Position numbers and translations under genes: made by a program. DNA of 64,000 nt from Cercospora beticola. Lineage: Eukaryota; Ascomycota; Dothideomycetes; Mycosphaerellales; Mycosphaerellaceae. Positions 34,011 through 43,949 of the stretch are shown here, one piece after another (position 1 is the first letter of the stretch; each line of letters opens with the position of its first letter). The stretch spans positions 868,001 to 932,000 of the forward strand of contig NC_088939.1 of NCBI RefSeq assembly GCF_033473495.1, written 5' to 3'. The notes under the pieces were generated by a model that was not told the DNA's origin, did not search any database, and saw only the letters and a program-made list of their open reading frames with translations.

Positions 34011-35032
34011 ATGGCAGACGCACATTTCGATCATCCTCCGCCAGCTGGTCTGACGTTTGGACAGAAGATGAGAGCCATGTTTTGCTGTGGAGAGTACGAC
34101 GAGGACTACGAGAGTCCGAGGAGGTCAATTCAAATTGTAAGCTTGCGTTCGTCAATGAGAGCATTGGGCGTGCAAGAAAAGCTGACGTTCGATCGTGTGC
34201 AGGGCGTGCCAACAGATTTTAGACGAGAGGATGTGAATATTGCTGGGCTGACTGAAGACGAGTAAGTTTTTAATTTCACATCCAACTTGCTAATCGTACA
34301 GTGGTCTGATCGAGACCTGATGACAACTCTAATGTTTTCTACGAACTTCGAAGCTGATTTCACATGTACAGAGCTACCGAAATCCGCGAAAAGTCAGCTC
34401 GAGATGCACAACGCATGTTCCAAAACCTACGGCCACTGGCATCTTCACCTTCGGGTACATTCGCCGAACGTCCTGTCCAACACAGCTTTCCTTCGTACGA
34501 ACAGTTCACTCAGCCTCGACCAGCTCCAACACCGGGTTCTTCGCCGATCCACCCATCCTCACCAGGCTTCGGCACGAACCCACGTCAGCCTCCCAGCCCA
34601 GGCGGGCTTCGGAGTGCCAACAGAGTGTCTGGCTTTTACGGGAGCGACAATCTCTACGCCAATCAATACGAGACAAACTCACCACCTCCACCCTTGCCTT
34701 CTAAGAACGGCAACCACGGCCCCACCACTTTCGACCGCGTCAAAGCACATTCACGAAAAATCTCCGACAGTTTTCGAAGCAGCAAGAATAGTAATAACAA
34801 CAACGGAAATGGGCCCTCGCCTTTCGACGATGAATCACACGTAGAGATGCGACATCTCATGTCTCCAAACAACAACAGCAAAACCCACATCTCAACAACC
34901 ATACGCGGCGGAGCAGAAGGCAAAGTCTCAGATGACAGCTTCAGTCAACTGAGCGAAGGCGACGACCACGGGTCCTATCAACGATACGATTCCGGGCTGG
35001 GAAACAAAGGCGGTGGTGACTACAGAATATAG
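34011..35032 (+). CDS. Conserved-looking disordered protein, unknown function
   Basis: Three exons: 34011-34136, 34203-34261 and 34372-35032; 281 aa. Introns are 66 bp (GTAAGC ... GTGCAG) and 110 bp (GTAAGT ... TACAG). The N-terminus (MADAHFDHPPPAGLTFGQKM, then RAMFCCGEYDEDYESP) has a vicinal Cys pair that could be palmitoylated. A short structured part follows (GVPTDFRREDVNIAGLTEDE, then ATEIREKSARDAQRMFQNL). From about residue 85 it is Pro/Ser/Asn-rich and disordered, with PPPPLPSK as a possible SH3 ligand and many likely phosphosites. No catalytic domain is seen and I do not recognise the family. The first intron is a multiple of three without a stop, so both spliced and unspliced forms can be translated. 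Confidence 0.75.
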
Positions 35033-35846
35033 CAGTAGCCAACCCTCCCGATCACGGGCTTAATCTGCTCACATTGATGGATGTACGATTGATGGGACAT
35101 GGGACGAATAGTGGAGGATAATCATGAGCGGAACCAAAAAGGAAAACTATCTGAGTGTAAGACCACGGTCACTGCGGCCGAACATTTTTCTGTTGTAATA
35201 CCAACAGAACGAAGCAAGACGATGTAACGAGCCTGCTTCGGTAATATAGAGGAGAGAGGGACGAACGGCGGAGGCAGAAGGAGAGAAAGCGAGGTGTACA
35301 ACTGGGTGTTGAATCATATATTAGCGGATCATCTAAAATTTGTCGTATTGAGTGCGATGTAAGGCTAGGGAGTAGGATGTAGTGCATGATGGAGACGGAG
35401 GTTGTTGAAATGGAAGAAATGATACAATGTATTCCACGGCGACCTGCTTCGGATTTCTGTTGTCTGCTTGCCAGGAAATTTGTGGTGCCGAGGTTCTCAC
35501 ACTGATCATGAAAGCATATTCTGCATGGCAGATGCGCCAATATATAGCAGATGGTACTCACACTCTCGCGCTGACGCTCGGCTCTGATGAGCTGTATAAG
35601 CAGCGTCCGGATTACTGATGCAAGCTCCACTTTTTCGGCTCTCACACTGCCCCTCTATTGGTTGTTGTCCACCCCAATGCGTTCATACGTCTAGAGCTCC
35701 AGAAGCTCTGCTCTGTAATCATGAAGACGTGCTTTAGTGCTTCTTGTGATCATCGCATATAGCTCGCGCTCTGGACTACAACGTGCTCCTCTCACTCTAC
35801 CAACTGCTCTAAACAAGAGACACAACCACATACAAGCTGCAACACA
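35033..35846. other. Intergenic region
   Basis: About 810 bp between two plus-strand genes. No supported gene; the frame at 35169-35645 on the minus strand has no protein-like features. Confidence 0.5.
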
Positions 35847-36686
35847 ATGTCCGCCAAAGCAATCGCAATCGTAGCAGGTGTCGGCGCCGGTACTGGAGCG
35901 GCAGTCGCTCGTCGATTCGCTCAAGCATATCCTGTAGTCCTTCTGGCTCGAAATTCGGAGAACTTCCAGCCTTACGTGGACGAGATCAACAAATCGGGCG
36001 GAAAAGCTATCGGAATCTCGACAGATTTGGGGGACAATGCTAGCATCGCGAATGCTTTCAAGCAAATCGAATCCGAGTTCCCTGGTGCTCCAATCGCAGC
36101 GGCGATCTACAATGCCAGTGGACGATTCGTGAGGAAGCCATTACTGGAATTGAGCGTGGAAGATTTCATGGCTGGGTACGAGGTCAGCGTGTAAGTGGAA
36201 AGAACATTTGTAATTCGTATCAGACCCGAGAAATCAAGGCTGACCAATTCATGCAGCAAAGGAGCATTCGTATTTTCACAGCACAGCATTCCTCTATTGC
36301 TCAAGCACGTTGAGGCCAACCCTTCAGCTGACACTGCATCGAACGTGAAGAGTGGTAACTTTCCACCCACGCTGGTGTTTACTGGTGCAACAGCTTCAGT
36401 GAAAGCGAATGCGCAGATGTCCGGCTTCGCGTGTGCAAAGTTCGCAATGCGGGCCCTTTCTACTTCACTTGCAAAGGAATTCGCGCCCAAGGGGGTCCAC
36501 GTCGCTCACGCAGTAATTGATGGCGTTATCGACATTCCAAGGACAAGGGAGTGGTTGAAGGATCAACCACCAGAGGCCAAGATTGCCGCTGAAGATATTG
36601 CCGAAAGTTACTGGAGTCTGCACACGCAGAGCAAGAGGGCCTTCACCAATGAGATCGATATCAGACCACAGCTCGAGAAGTGGTAG
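35847..36686 (+). CDS. Divergent short-chain dehydrogenase/reductase
   Basis: Rossmann-fold NAD(P)-binding protein, 257 aa from exons 35847-36190 and 36257-36686 (66-bp intron, GTAAGT ... GCTGAC ... TGCAG, phase 2). The cofactor loop is IVAGVGAGTGAAVARRFA, a variant of TGxxxGxG. The NNAG-type motif is reduced to YNASG. The usual catalytic YxxxK reads FACAK (in SGFACAKFAMRALSTSLAKE), so the lysine is kept and the tyrosine is Phe. Ser before it (GATAS) is present. The C-terminal half has GVHVAHAVIDGVIDIPRT, typical of a fungal/bacterial SDR branch that often lacks the tyrosine. The reaction is therefore unknown and may not be an oxidoreduction. No targeting signal. Confidence 0.9.
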
Positions 36687-36798
36687 AACTGGAGGAACAT
36701 TGTAGTAGCCACAAGCACGTCCCAGATAATACCGCAGAATGAAGCTCTCCTGCATTTGACTCACTCATGGGAGACAGCAAGACTCACATCCATTTTGT

Positions 36799-38025
36799 TC
36801 AGAACAAAAAGGTTGGAATGCTCGCTTCCAGTTCCTTGCGCTTAGCTTCGGCCTCCTCTTTTGCTTTCTGCGCACGGCGCTTGGCTAGTGAAGTCAAGGG
36901 ACGTGACCCGGGTTCCTCCTTGATCTTCACAGACGCCGTGCCGAAGTCATCATTGATGGGCGACGTCGGTGGTTCCTGTTTGATCGAGGAAAATCTGGAT
37001 TGTGCTTGTCGGCCATTTGAGCGAGAAGCATCCCCAGCAACATTGTTCTCATCGCGCTGCTTTCGTAGAGGGGCTGGTAGTCTCGGAGGCGGCGAAGAAG
37101 GTAGTGAGGGAGGTTCCGACTCCTCCTTCACGTAGTCCTGCTCTTCACGCCTGGCTCTCCCAAACTGCTTGAACACTCTGGAAGGTGCTGCTTTGGGAGG
37201 AGGTGCTGGTAGCGAGGACGTCGAGACCCCACTGCTTGAAGCTGCAGAACGCTGTATGGTGCTCTGAGTCGGCACCTTCTTCTTGCGCAACGGTGCATCG
37301 AGGTCGTCACTTTCGGTCTCCTCGTCTTCGTCCTCCATCTCACGGAGAGGGGACAACACTGCCTTCGGCAGCGGATCCGAGCTTTCGTCTCCATCTTCCG
37401 CTAACGCCCTCCTTGACCTCGAATCTGTGGATCTGGTCTGCGCGGGACCAGTCCCGCCTTGCGAGCCTGTCATGAGATTCGCAAGCTGCGGCACCTTCAT
37501 GAATTCATCCTCGTCTTCACTGTCACTGTCTGCCATCACAGCCTGCCTTCGCTTTCTCTGATTCTCTTCTTGCTGGCGTTTCACTTGCAGCTCCGTACTT
37601 TGAGGAGTCCTGCCATCTGTCGCCCTCGCCAGTGTTGCCAGCGTTTCCTGCCCACGCGATCTGCGCAACTTCTTAAGTCGCGCATACTCGGCCTGGTGAA
37701 GGTGCTCTGTGTACAATTGCGCTGTAGAGTAGAATTCGTCTTCGACCATCATCCAGATGTCGTCTGCATCGTACCCTGGTTTCATGTACTCGACTGGTGG
37801 AGGGCCTTTCGGCGCCGGTGGGGGTGAAGATGAGGGCTCGCGCACGATCTGCTTTTGCTTCTCCGGTCGTGCTGGTCGTGCTGGCTCATCTTGAAGATCT
37901 TCCAGGTCAGGCCCTACGAGCTCGTTTGGTGAAGCTGTACGTGGCCTCGCTTTCGTCTTCGTGGCTTCCTGCGGCGCATCTTTCTCGCTCGCGTTGTCCT
38001 TCAACCATGGGAGTTTTCGCGGCAT
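36799..38025 (-). CDS. Disordered, charged protein with SUMO-type motifs, unknown function
   Basis: Single exon, 408 aa, starting MPRKLPWLKDNASEKDAPQE. The only stretch that looks folded is about residues 80-120 (YDADDIWMMVEDEFYSTAQL followed by YTEHLHQAEYARLKKLRR), probably helical and likely conserved in related fungi. The rest is acidic, Ser/Pro- or Lys/Glu-rich, including SDSEDEDEF and ESDDLD. Three consensus sumoylation sites (hydrophobic-K-x-E) lie in the C-terminal third: VKEE, IKQE and IKEE. The C-terminus is a basic helix (KRRAQKAKEEAEAKRKELEA). The composition suggests a nuclear chromatin or RNA-linked protein, but this is inference; no named family is recognised. Confidence 0.8.
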   Translation of the reverse strand: MPRKLPWLKDNASEKDAPQEATKTKARPRTASPNELVGPDLEDLQDEPARPARPEKQKQIVREPSSSPPPAPKGPPPVEYMKPGYDADDIWMMVEDEFYSTAQLYTEHLHQAEYARLKKLRRSRGQETLATLARATDGRTPQSTELQVKRQQEENQRKRRQAVMADSDSEDEDEFMKVPQLANLMTGSQGGTGPAQTRSTDSRSRRALAEDGDESSDPLPKAVLSPLREMEDEDEETESDDLDAPLRKKKVPTQSTIQRSAASSSGVSTSSLPAPPPKAAPSRVFKQFGRARREEQDYVKEESEPPSLPSSPPPRLPAPLRKQRDENNVAGDASRSNGRQAQSRFSSIKQEPPTSPINDDFGTASVKIKEEPGSRPLTSLAKRRAQKAKEEAEAKRKELEASIPTFLF

Positions 38026-38342
38026 ATCGGCGGCAATCAGCCCTGCTATCCAAAGCTCTGGTGAATGACGCGTTTCAGGCGCGTCGACGAACGTTTTTGG
38101 ACGCGTTTATTGGTGAGCATGACGATCCAAGCTAATGCGCGATCAATAAAGCTGTGGGGCAGGCGGCTCAAGAGTGAATTGTGATTGTTTCGCGTGTTTG
38201 TGAAAGAAGCAGCGCAAAGGTCGAAAGTTCCCGTCGAAGCTGCCTGGTTCACTCGGCTCGCCAAGACACTCTTTCTCTAGCTCGAAGATCCTCGTCTTCA
38301 ACAGCATCACATTGATGGTTCACTAACCAACATCTCGCCAAT
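38026..38342. other. Divergent promoter region
   Basis: 317 bp between the unknown protein gene (-) and the UPF0587 gene (+). Nothing else seen. Confidence 0.5.
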
Positions 38343-39027
38343 ATGCTTGCACTTACCATCTCGGCCGAACTGGAAGGGTATCAGGAATAGCACAATCGCG
38401 CAAAGAATCTTTGCTGACCACAACCCAGCGTCACCGACCTCGGTCCAGAAGACACCGAGACGAATCCGTTCTACTACACGTTCAAGGTCCAATGTACATC
38501 ATGTCGCGAGATACACCCCAATTGGGTGTCTATCAGCCGATTCGTGGGACAGCATCTGAACAATCCACTTCGATCTCTGCTGACCGAACATTAGGAGCAA
38601 AATGAGCAATCTGGAAGTAGAGGCGAGGCGAATTTCGTCTGGAAATGCAAGAACTGCAAGGTCTGACCACGAATCGTACTTTGCAGCCATGCTTGTGCTG
38701 ATATCTGTGTAGAGGGAGCATTCAGCCAATATAGTCGATTCGCCCTCTACGTATCCGCAACAAAGTCCGCCCAAGCCCAAGAACATCATTACCATGGATT
38801 GCAGAGGCCTCGAATTTGTCGAGTTCAAGGCAGACGTATGCTACCTGAGACCATATTGCCCTCCACTTACTAATCTTTCCCAGGGCGAATGGAAAGCAAC
38901 AGGTGCCGAAAGCGGTACCAAATTTGCAGCCATCGACCTGACAGAAGGAGAATGGTTTGATTACGACGAGAAGGCTGGCGAGGAGGTCAGCATCAAGGAC
39001 ATCAAATTCGACATCAAACGAGCATAG
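38343..39027 (+). CDS. UPF0587 / CXXC zinc-binding protein (C1orf123 family)
   Basis: Small conserved eukaryotic protein of the C1orf123/YCR090C family; human work links it to zinc and metal handling, but its exact role is not settled. Five exons: 38343-38377, 38429-38543, 38595-38660, 38713-38835 and 38884-39027, with four introns of 48-52 bp, each with a good CTGAC/CTAAT branch; 160 aa. The spliced protein starts MLALTISAELEGVTDLGPED and has two CxxC pairs, VQCTSCREIHPNW and WKCKNCK, for one zinc site. The C-terminus is the family hallmark (FAAIDLTEGEWFDYDEKAGE, then EVSIKDIKFDIKRA). Only the last 77 codons form an uninterrupted run, so it is easily missed by simple gene finding. Full family length. 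Confidence 0.95.
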
Positions 39028-39565
39028 AGTGCAATCATCCCTGAATGGTGAACAGTTCGGTCACATACCATGTCTCAGCAGGATTCTTGGCAGCCAGTTG
39101 TGGCGCAACTCTACTCGTGGCGTCAAGCTTGCTACAGCTGCAAGCTGCAGCTCCGGTATCAGCTATGGATGAGAGATCAGATTTGTGCTCACATGATCAT
39201 GTACACGTTGAAGCACCAAAATGTTAGAGGTTGGCAACACACACCGGAAAGATCGTAGATCGAGCATTGACCAAGGACGTGGTCTCATCGATGCCACAAT
39301 CCTCCTAACGGTTGTCATGAGCTCTTTGTTCACACAGCAAACCACGTCATAGCCGCCTGTCCGCGATACGCGCAATCATCTATTGTCCGACTTAGCTGAT
39401 AAGTACGAAAGCCACTGGAGCTTCCTTTGTTTTTGTAGCATCTCGAAGCTAACATGGAGATGTTGCGCGACCATCATTCGATTGATATGAGAGGGGACAA
39501 GTAAAATCCACAAGCACCCACCACATTCACAGCACATTTATTGACGCTGTAGGCACAACTGAAGC
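39028..39565. other. Intergenic region
   Basis: About 540 bp between two plus-strand genes. No supported gene. Confidence 0.5.
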
Positions 39566-40150
39566 ATGCTGCAGCTAGAGCTCTGTGTACGACCTGCACG
39601 AGAATCGCTGTTACCGATGATGATCAGTACGCAGGAGTCGCCCTTCCTGATCCTACCTCCAGAACTCCGAAACATAATCTACCACGAACTATTCCAAAGC
39701 CAGCAGCGTGAAGTCTTTCACCTTCGCGAGGGACATATGCAGCCAGCAATATTGACGACATGCCGCCAACTACGCTTCGAGTGCAGCGGAATATTCTACG
39801 CAAACACAACGCTACAGTTCAGTGATCCCGATATTTGTATCCGCCGCCTTACGTCACTCAACCCCAAACACGTTGATCTCGTTCCTGAGCTACGATACGA
39901 CACTTCTGAGGTTTGCACAAGAGCCGCAAGCTGGCGCACAGCGTTTCGAGAATTGCCAGGGCTGAATGAAGACACAAAGCTCGAGGCTTTACGGGACCAG
40001 TTGGCGAAGAGAGGAATTATATTGAGGCCTAGCGTGCTGAAGGCAAGAATACTTATCAGTTGTCAGCCGAGCTGGACTAGTGATCCGTTGAACGCGGCAC
40101 TTGAAGCTGTTAGAACGGGTCTAATGGTTGGCCGGATGATGTTCGTATAG
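39566..40150 (+). CDS. Small F-box-like fungal protein
   Basis: Single exon, 194 aa. Near the N-terminus the segment SPFLILPPELRNIIYHELF matches the degenerate F-box-like motif (LPxELRNxIY) of a very large fungal family, and it is followed by the usual ILTTCRQLRFECSGIFYANT. These proteins are often lineage-expanded and mostly uncharacterised; an F-box would link to Skp1 and ubiquitin ligases, but the motif is too degenerate to claim this. An alternative start is the second Met pair (residues 18-19), which lies closer to the motif. Truncated compared with the usual 250-400 aa, but no frameshift is visible. Confidence 0.7.
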   Translation: MLQLELCVRPARESLLPMMISTQESPFLILPPELRNIIYHELFQSQQREVFHLREGHMQPAILTTCRQLRFECSGIFYANTTLQFSDPDICIRRLTSLNPKHVDLVPELRYDTSEVCTRAASWRTAFRELPGLNEDTKLEALRDQLAKRGIILRPSVLKARILISCQPSWTSDPLNAALEAVRTGLMVGRMMFV

Positions 40151-41037
40151 GTCCTGCTAGGAATCGGCGCTTGGTGAATGTAGGCCTTTGGGATGAGACA
40201 AGAATGTCGCGTACGAGGAAAGCGTTCGGCGAGAGCAGAGCTTTGGCTCTTTCCTTTACCCAAAAATGACGATGAAATGCTCACAGCCATGCTCCCTCTT
40301 CGACTGGAGCTGTGCATAGTCGGGACTTGTCTTAGAACGTCTAAAACTTGAACCAGCTCAAGCACAATACAGTCTCGTACAGCGTGGATACGTACTGCCC
40401 GGTGAATTAGCACGGCCGCCCTTTTGTAGCATGACAATTAGATCGAACACGACATCCGGGCGGCCTGGACGCGAGCACCACTGCTGCCTGGGGCACCACA
40501 GCAGGCAGTGACCGTTGTTTGTTGAGTCGAACGTGTGCGGGGGACGCATGCGGACAAGGGGCCTCATTCACGCGTGCTCAGCGTGGCGTTGGGTCTCGGC
40601 AGTTTCCCGACCCAGCCTCCCGCAGCCGTGACTCGTTGTTCTTGCGCGCTCGTCTTCTCCTGCTTTGTCCTCATCCCCAACATCACCGCGCGCATCACCC
40701 ACAACCACACGCATCGTCAGCACCGCGCCGCGTCAAAGATCATCAGACGCGCTCTTGCCATCGACAACGCAAGCCGCCCACAACACTATCCTCATCGTCA
40801 ACGGGTCGCCCCATCCGACCACGCGCAAGTCTCTGCCACCTTGCCTTTGCGAACCGCGACAGCCTTATTGACTTCACTTCGCGACTCTTCATCTTCGCCC
40901 GCGCCCGCGCTTACTTCTCAGCTATTCGAGTCGTTTAATTCATCAGTCGACTCGCTCACTACCAGTCTTCGGTCGACGCCACTCCACATACTTCGACAGT
41001 CAGCACTTTCACCAACACCAATATCAAATCCATCACC
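40151..41037. other. Intergenic region / long leader
   Basis: About 890 bp. The second half is C-rich and pyrimidine-rich on the plus strand, with repeated CAC and CGC triplets, and may be the promoter and 5' UTR of the YRA1-type gene. The overlapping open frames are low complexity and judged noncoding. Confidence 0.45.
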
Positions 41038-42609
41038 ATGTCTGGAAAGCTCGATCAATCGCTCGATGCCATCATGAAGGACCGCCCAGCCGGCAGCCGC
41101 CGAGGAGGCCGAGCTGGACGCCTGCCAGCGCGCAAGGCCGCCGCAAAATCGAAAGCCGCAACCGCAGCGGTGGTCGCTCCAGCCGGCGGCATCGCAAAGA
41201 AGACCAAGGCCACGAGGCCAACGAAGGCCCCGGCCGTTGTGCCCGTCCACACGGGAGACAGCAAAATCTCAGTCTCTAACCTTCCCACGGATGTGACGGA
41301 GACGCTGATTAAGGTACGTTGACCGCGCCGATTGCACGGTACACGTTTGGCCGCACCATCACCTTCCGATGAGACGCGCGCCAGCGATTACAAGGAAAAA
41401 TGGACATTTCAGTTTGCGATAAGGACAGCTCTTCTTGAGGATGGGACTGGCATAACGGCCTCTTTTCCGCAACCGCCCGCTTCATGAAGCACAGCGCGTT
41501 GTCGTAAGAATCGAGTGCCTTCAAACGTCTCGCAAAATTCCCACGACTCGCATGCCTGGCAAGCACGCACGTGTAGGATGCAGACGTACACAGCAGCAGC
41601 AGTACGACTTTTGAGGGCAAGCAGCATGATTGTTCGGGCGTTGCAGAACTAGTGGGGACGGGCAGACGTCTCGACAGGCGCGATCGCTTTGCGGCTTACG
41701 TCGGTCAGTGCGACTAAGTCGCACGCTCTGCAGAAGCGGCAAAGTGGAGACTCGAGAGCCAACGCCCGTGGACTTGAAGAATGAGTGGTCCAGCAACAGG
41801 AGAACATGAACAAGGGACCATGATCGCTGCTGTAGCAGCTGCTGCTTGCCCTCTTGAGTGGAGTACTGCCGTCTTGACTTGTGGAGCCTTACACCCGGGT
41901 CGTATACGTTCCGCCAGAGCACCGCACGACCGAATCTCCTATGTTGGGCGCCGCTCGCTCCGCTCAAGGTGTCGACTAACATGGCTTGTGTTCAGGACTA
42001 CTTTGGCCAATCGGTCGCACCAGTGAAGAAGGTCATTCTCAACTACGGACCAAACGGCCGCAGCCGTGGATCAGCAACTGTTCTATTCAGCAAACCAACC
42101 GCAGCTGCCGAAGCAGTGCAACTCGATGGCACGGTCGTTGACGGCAAGAAGATGAGGGTATGCTCCAACTACTTGTGCCAATTCCCAAATCCCATACTGA
42201 CGAACTCCAGATCGAGATTCTCATGGGTGCTCAGGCCGTCCCAGCACCTCAAGCACCAAAGCCACTTTCCGAGCGCGTGACGTAAGTCTTGTCAATTTCG
42301 CGCCGCCTTTCACCTTCTGACCTCTCGAACAGCAAGCAGCCCAAGAACGCCGCGAAGGACAAGCCGAAGCAGGCCGGTGCAGCCAAGGGTCAGGCTGGCG
42401 CCAACGGAGCAACTGCGGATAAGAAGAAGACGAAGAAGGCCAAGTCTGGTCGCGCAGGCAAGCCAAAGGCGAAGACCGCAGAAGAGCTGGATGCAGAAAT
42501 GCAGGACTACTTTGGCAGTGGCGAGGCCGGCGCTGCCGCTGCGAACGGCACAGCACCTGCGGCTGCGACGAACGGAGCCGATACTGGGATGGTCGACGAG
42601 GTGATGTAA
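41038..42609 (+). CDS. YRA1: mRNA export adaptor, Yra1/ALYREF type
   Basis: RRM protein of the TREX complex that couples transcription and mRNA export by binding the helicase Sub2/UAP56 and Mex67. Four exons: 41038-41313, 41996-42157, 42211-42281 and 42333-42609; 261 aa. Introns are 682, 53 and 51 bp. The protein has an N-terminal UAP56-binding motif (KLDQSLDAIMK), an Arg/Gly- and Lys/Ala-rich region, one RRM (ISVSNLPTDVTETLIKDYFG; RNP-1-like GRSRGSATVLF), a Lys/Ala-rich linker and a C-terminal UAP56 motif (TAEELDAEMQDYFG). This order is diagnostic. The first intron splits the RRM after its first strand and helix start and is more than ten times longer than its neighbours; its branch is GACTAAC, 20 bp before the acceptor. 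In budding yeast a long intron in YRA1 serves autoregulation. Confidence 0.94.
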
Positions 42610-43949
42610 GATGGATCGCGAGCGAGGACGATTGTTACAAAGACACTCCTTAGGCGCTGATATGTGCCTGCCTGCTCTTTCGCGGACGAACCGAACCGAA
42701 ACACACGGCGGTAACGACTCTGCTTCGACGTTGTTCAGTTTTGAAATTGTATCAAGTACGACATCCCGGCGTTTGGAGATTGCTGCAGACTTCGTCGTGG
42801 TGGATCAGACTGCGGGAAGAATAAGATAAGACTGCGACTACGACCTTTCACTTTTACTCTTGCAACTCTTCGCTTCTCCAGAGAGCTTCAAGCTTGTTCG
42901 TCACTGAAGTCCAAGTACCTCCAAGGAGCCGGGTGCACTAATGGCGCCCTGCATCGATTGCCTGGAAAGAGCTCCATCGAGGTAGTCGGAACGAGCCCAG
43001 GCGCCGTCGTGCCGAACAGGGCTGCTCTGTTTTGTAATCTGCGAAGCTGGCAGCTCGGCCTCGATCGCACACTGTGGAGGCTGGCTGTCCTTTGGCCCAG
43101 CTGTCCATCCGAATTTTCTCGAGCTATCCCCGGGGCCGTCTGTCACGAATTCTGCTGCGCGGCTGACCTGCCAAGTCAAGCTCGAAGTGGTGCCCCTCAT
43201 GTGCGTAGCTGCGGCCAACGCGGAGCGCGAACCTTGATGGTAAGCGCATCTCACTCCGACCGTTGTCCTAGCAATGAGTGAATTGTGCAAACTGGCCTCA
43301 CGGCTCGCTGTGAAGCAGACCGAGCTCAGCGTCATGGCTCAGCAGGGATGCCGCGCACTAGGAGCCGCCGTCTTCTCAGTGCAGATCGCCTCGTGAGAAC
43401 GGGCAGCAGCAGCAGCACTACTGCTTATACCCAGATGGGCGGTTTTGGAATTGAGACCGCACTGCAAGAGCCTCTGCAGATCTGTACCTGTACGGCATTT
43501 TGGTCTAGATTGACTGCATTGGTCTCGCCACCGTAAAGAGAAAGCGTAACCACAGAGGGCCCTCTCTAGCTTTCCCCGCTTCAGCTCCATTGCCCCGCTA
43601 CCAGCGCGCAACGCGCAGCCAGCCATGTCGCCGAGAGCCATTCACAGAGCACCGCTCCACAGCCCATGGCCCCTTCCAGCGATCCTTGTGAGCGAATGCA
43701 TGGACAAGTGGAGCGGTACAGTGGAGTTGGTAGCTACCCTCCCACATCGCATTGTCGGAGCTTAGCACGCCGCCGTTGGGGGAAGGCGACGAAGCGCTGA
43801 AGCCGATGCTGTTATAAACCCCTCTGCCGTGCTCGACGCATACCTTCCTCCTCCTCCTATCACTCATCGCTGTGCGATCCGAGGAAACAATCATCAAGCA
43901 CTTTTTCTTTAATTGAGATACCCAGTCGATTTGACTAGCACTGCCCAAC
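42610..43949. other. Long intergenic region upstream of ALDH
   Basis: About 1.34 kb. No supported gene. The part next to the ALDH start has a TATA box and CT-rich runs, fitting a strong promoter. Confidence 0.5.
43813..43818 (+). promoter_or_regulatory. TATA box of the ALDH gene
   Basis: TATAAA in GTTATAAACC, about 135 bp upstream of the ATG at 43950 and followed by CTCCTCCTCC-type pyrimidine runs, as in strongly expressed fungal genes. Confidence 0.5.

Noticed and set aside
41521..41982. 153-residue open frame on the minus strand inside the long YRA1 intron
   Set aside because: No domain, Cys/Arg-rich random composition, and no promoter or splice support; most likely chance.
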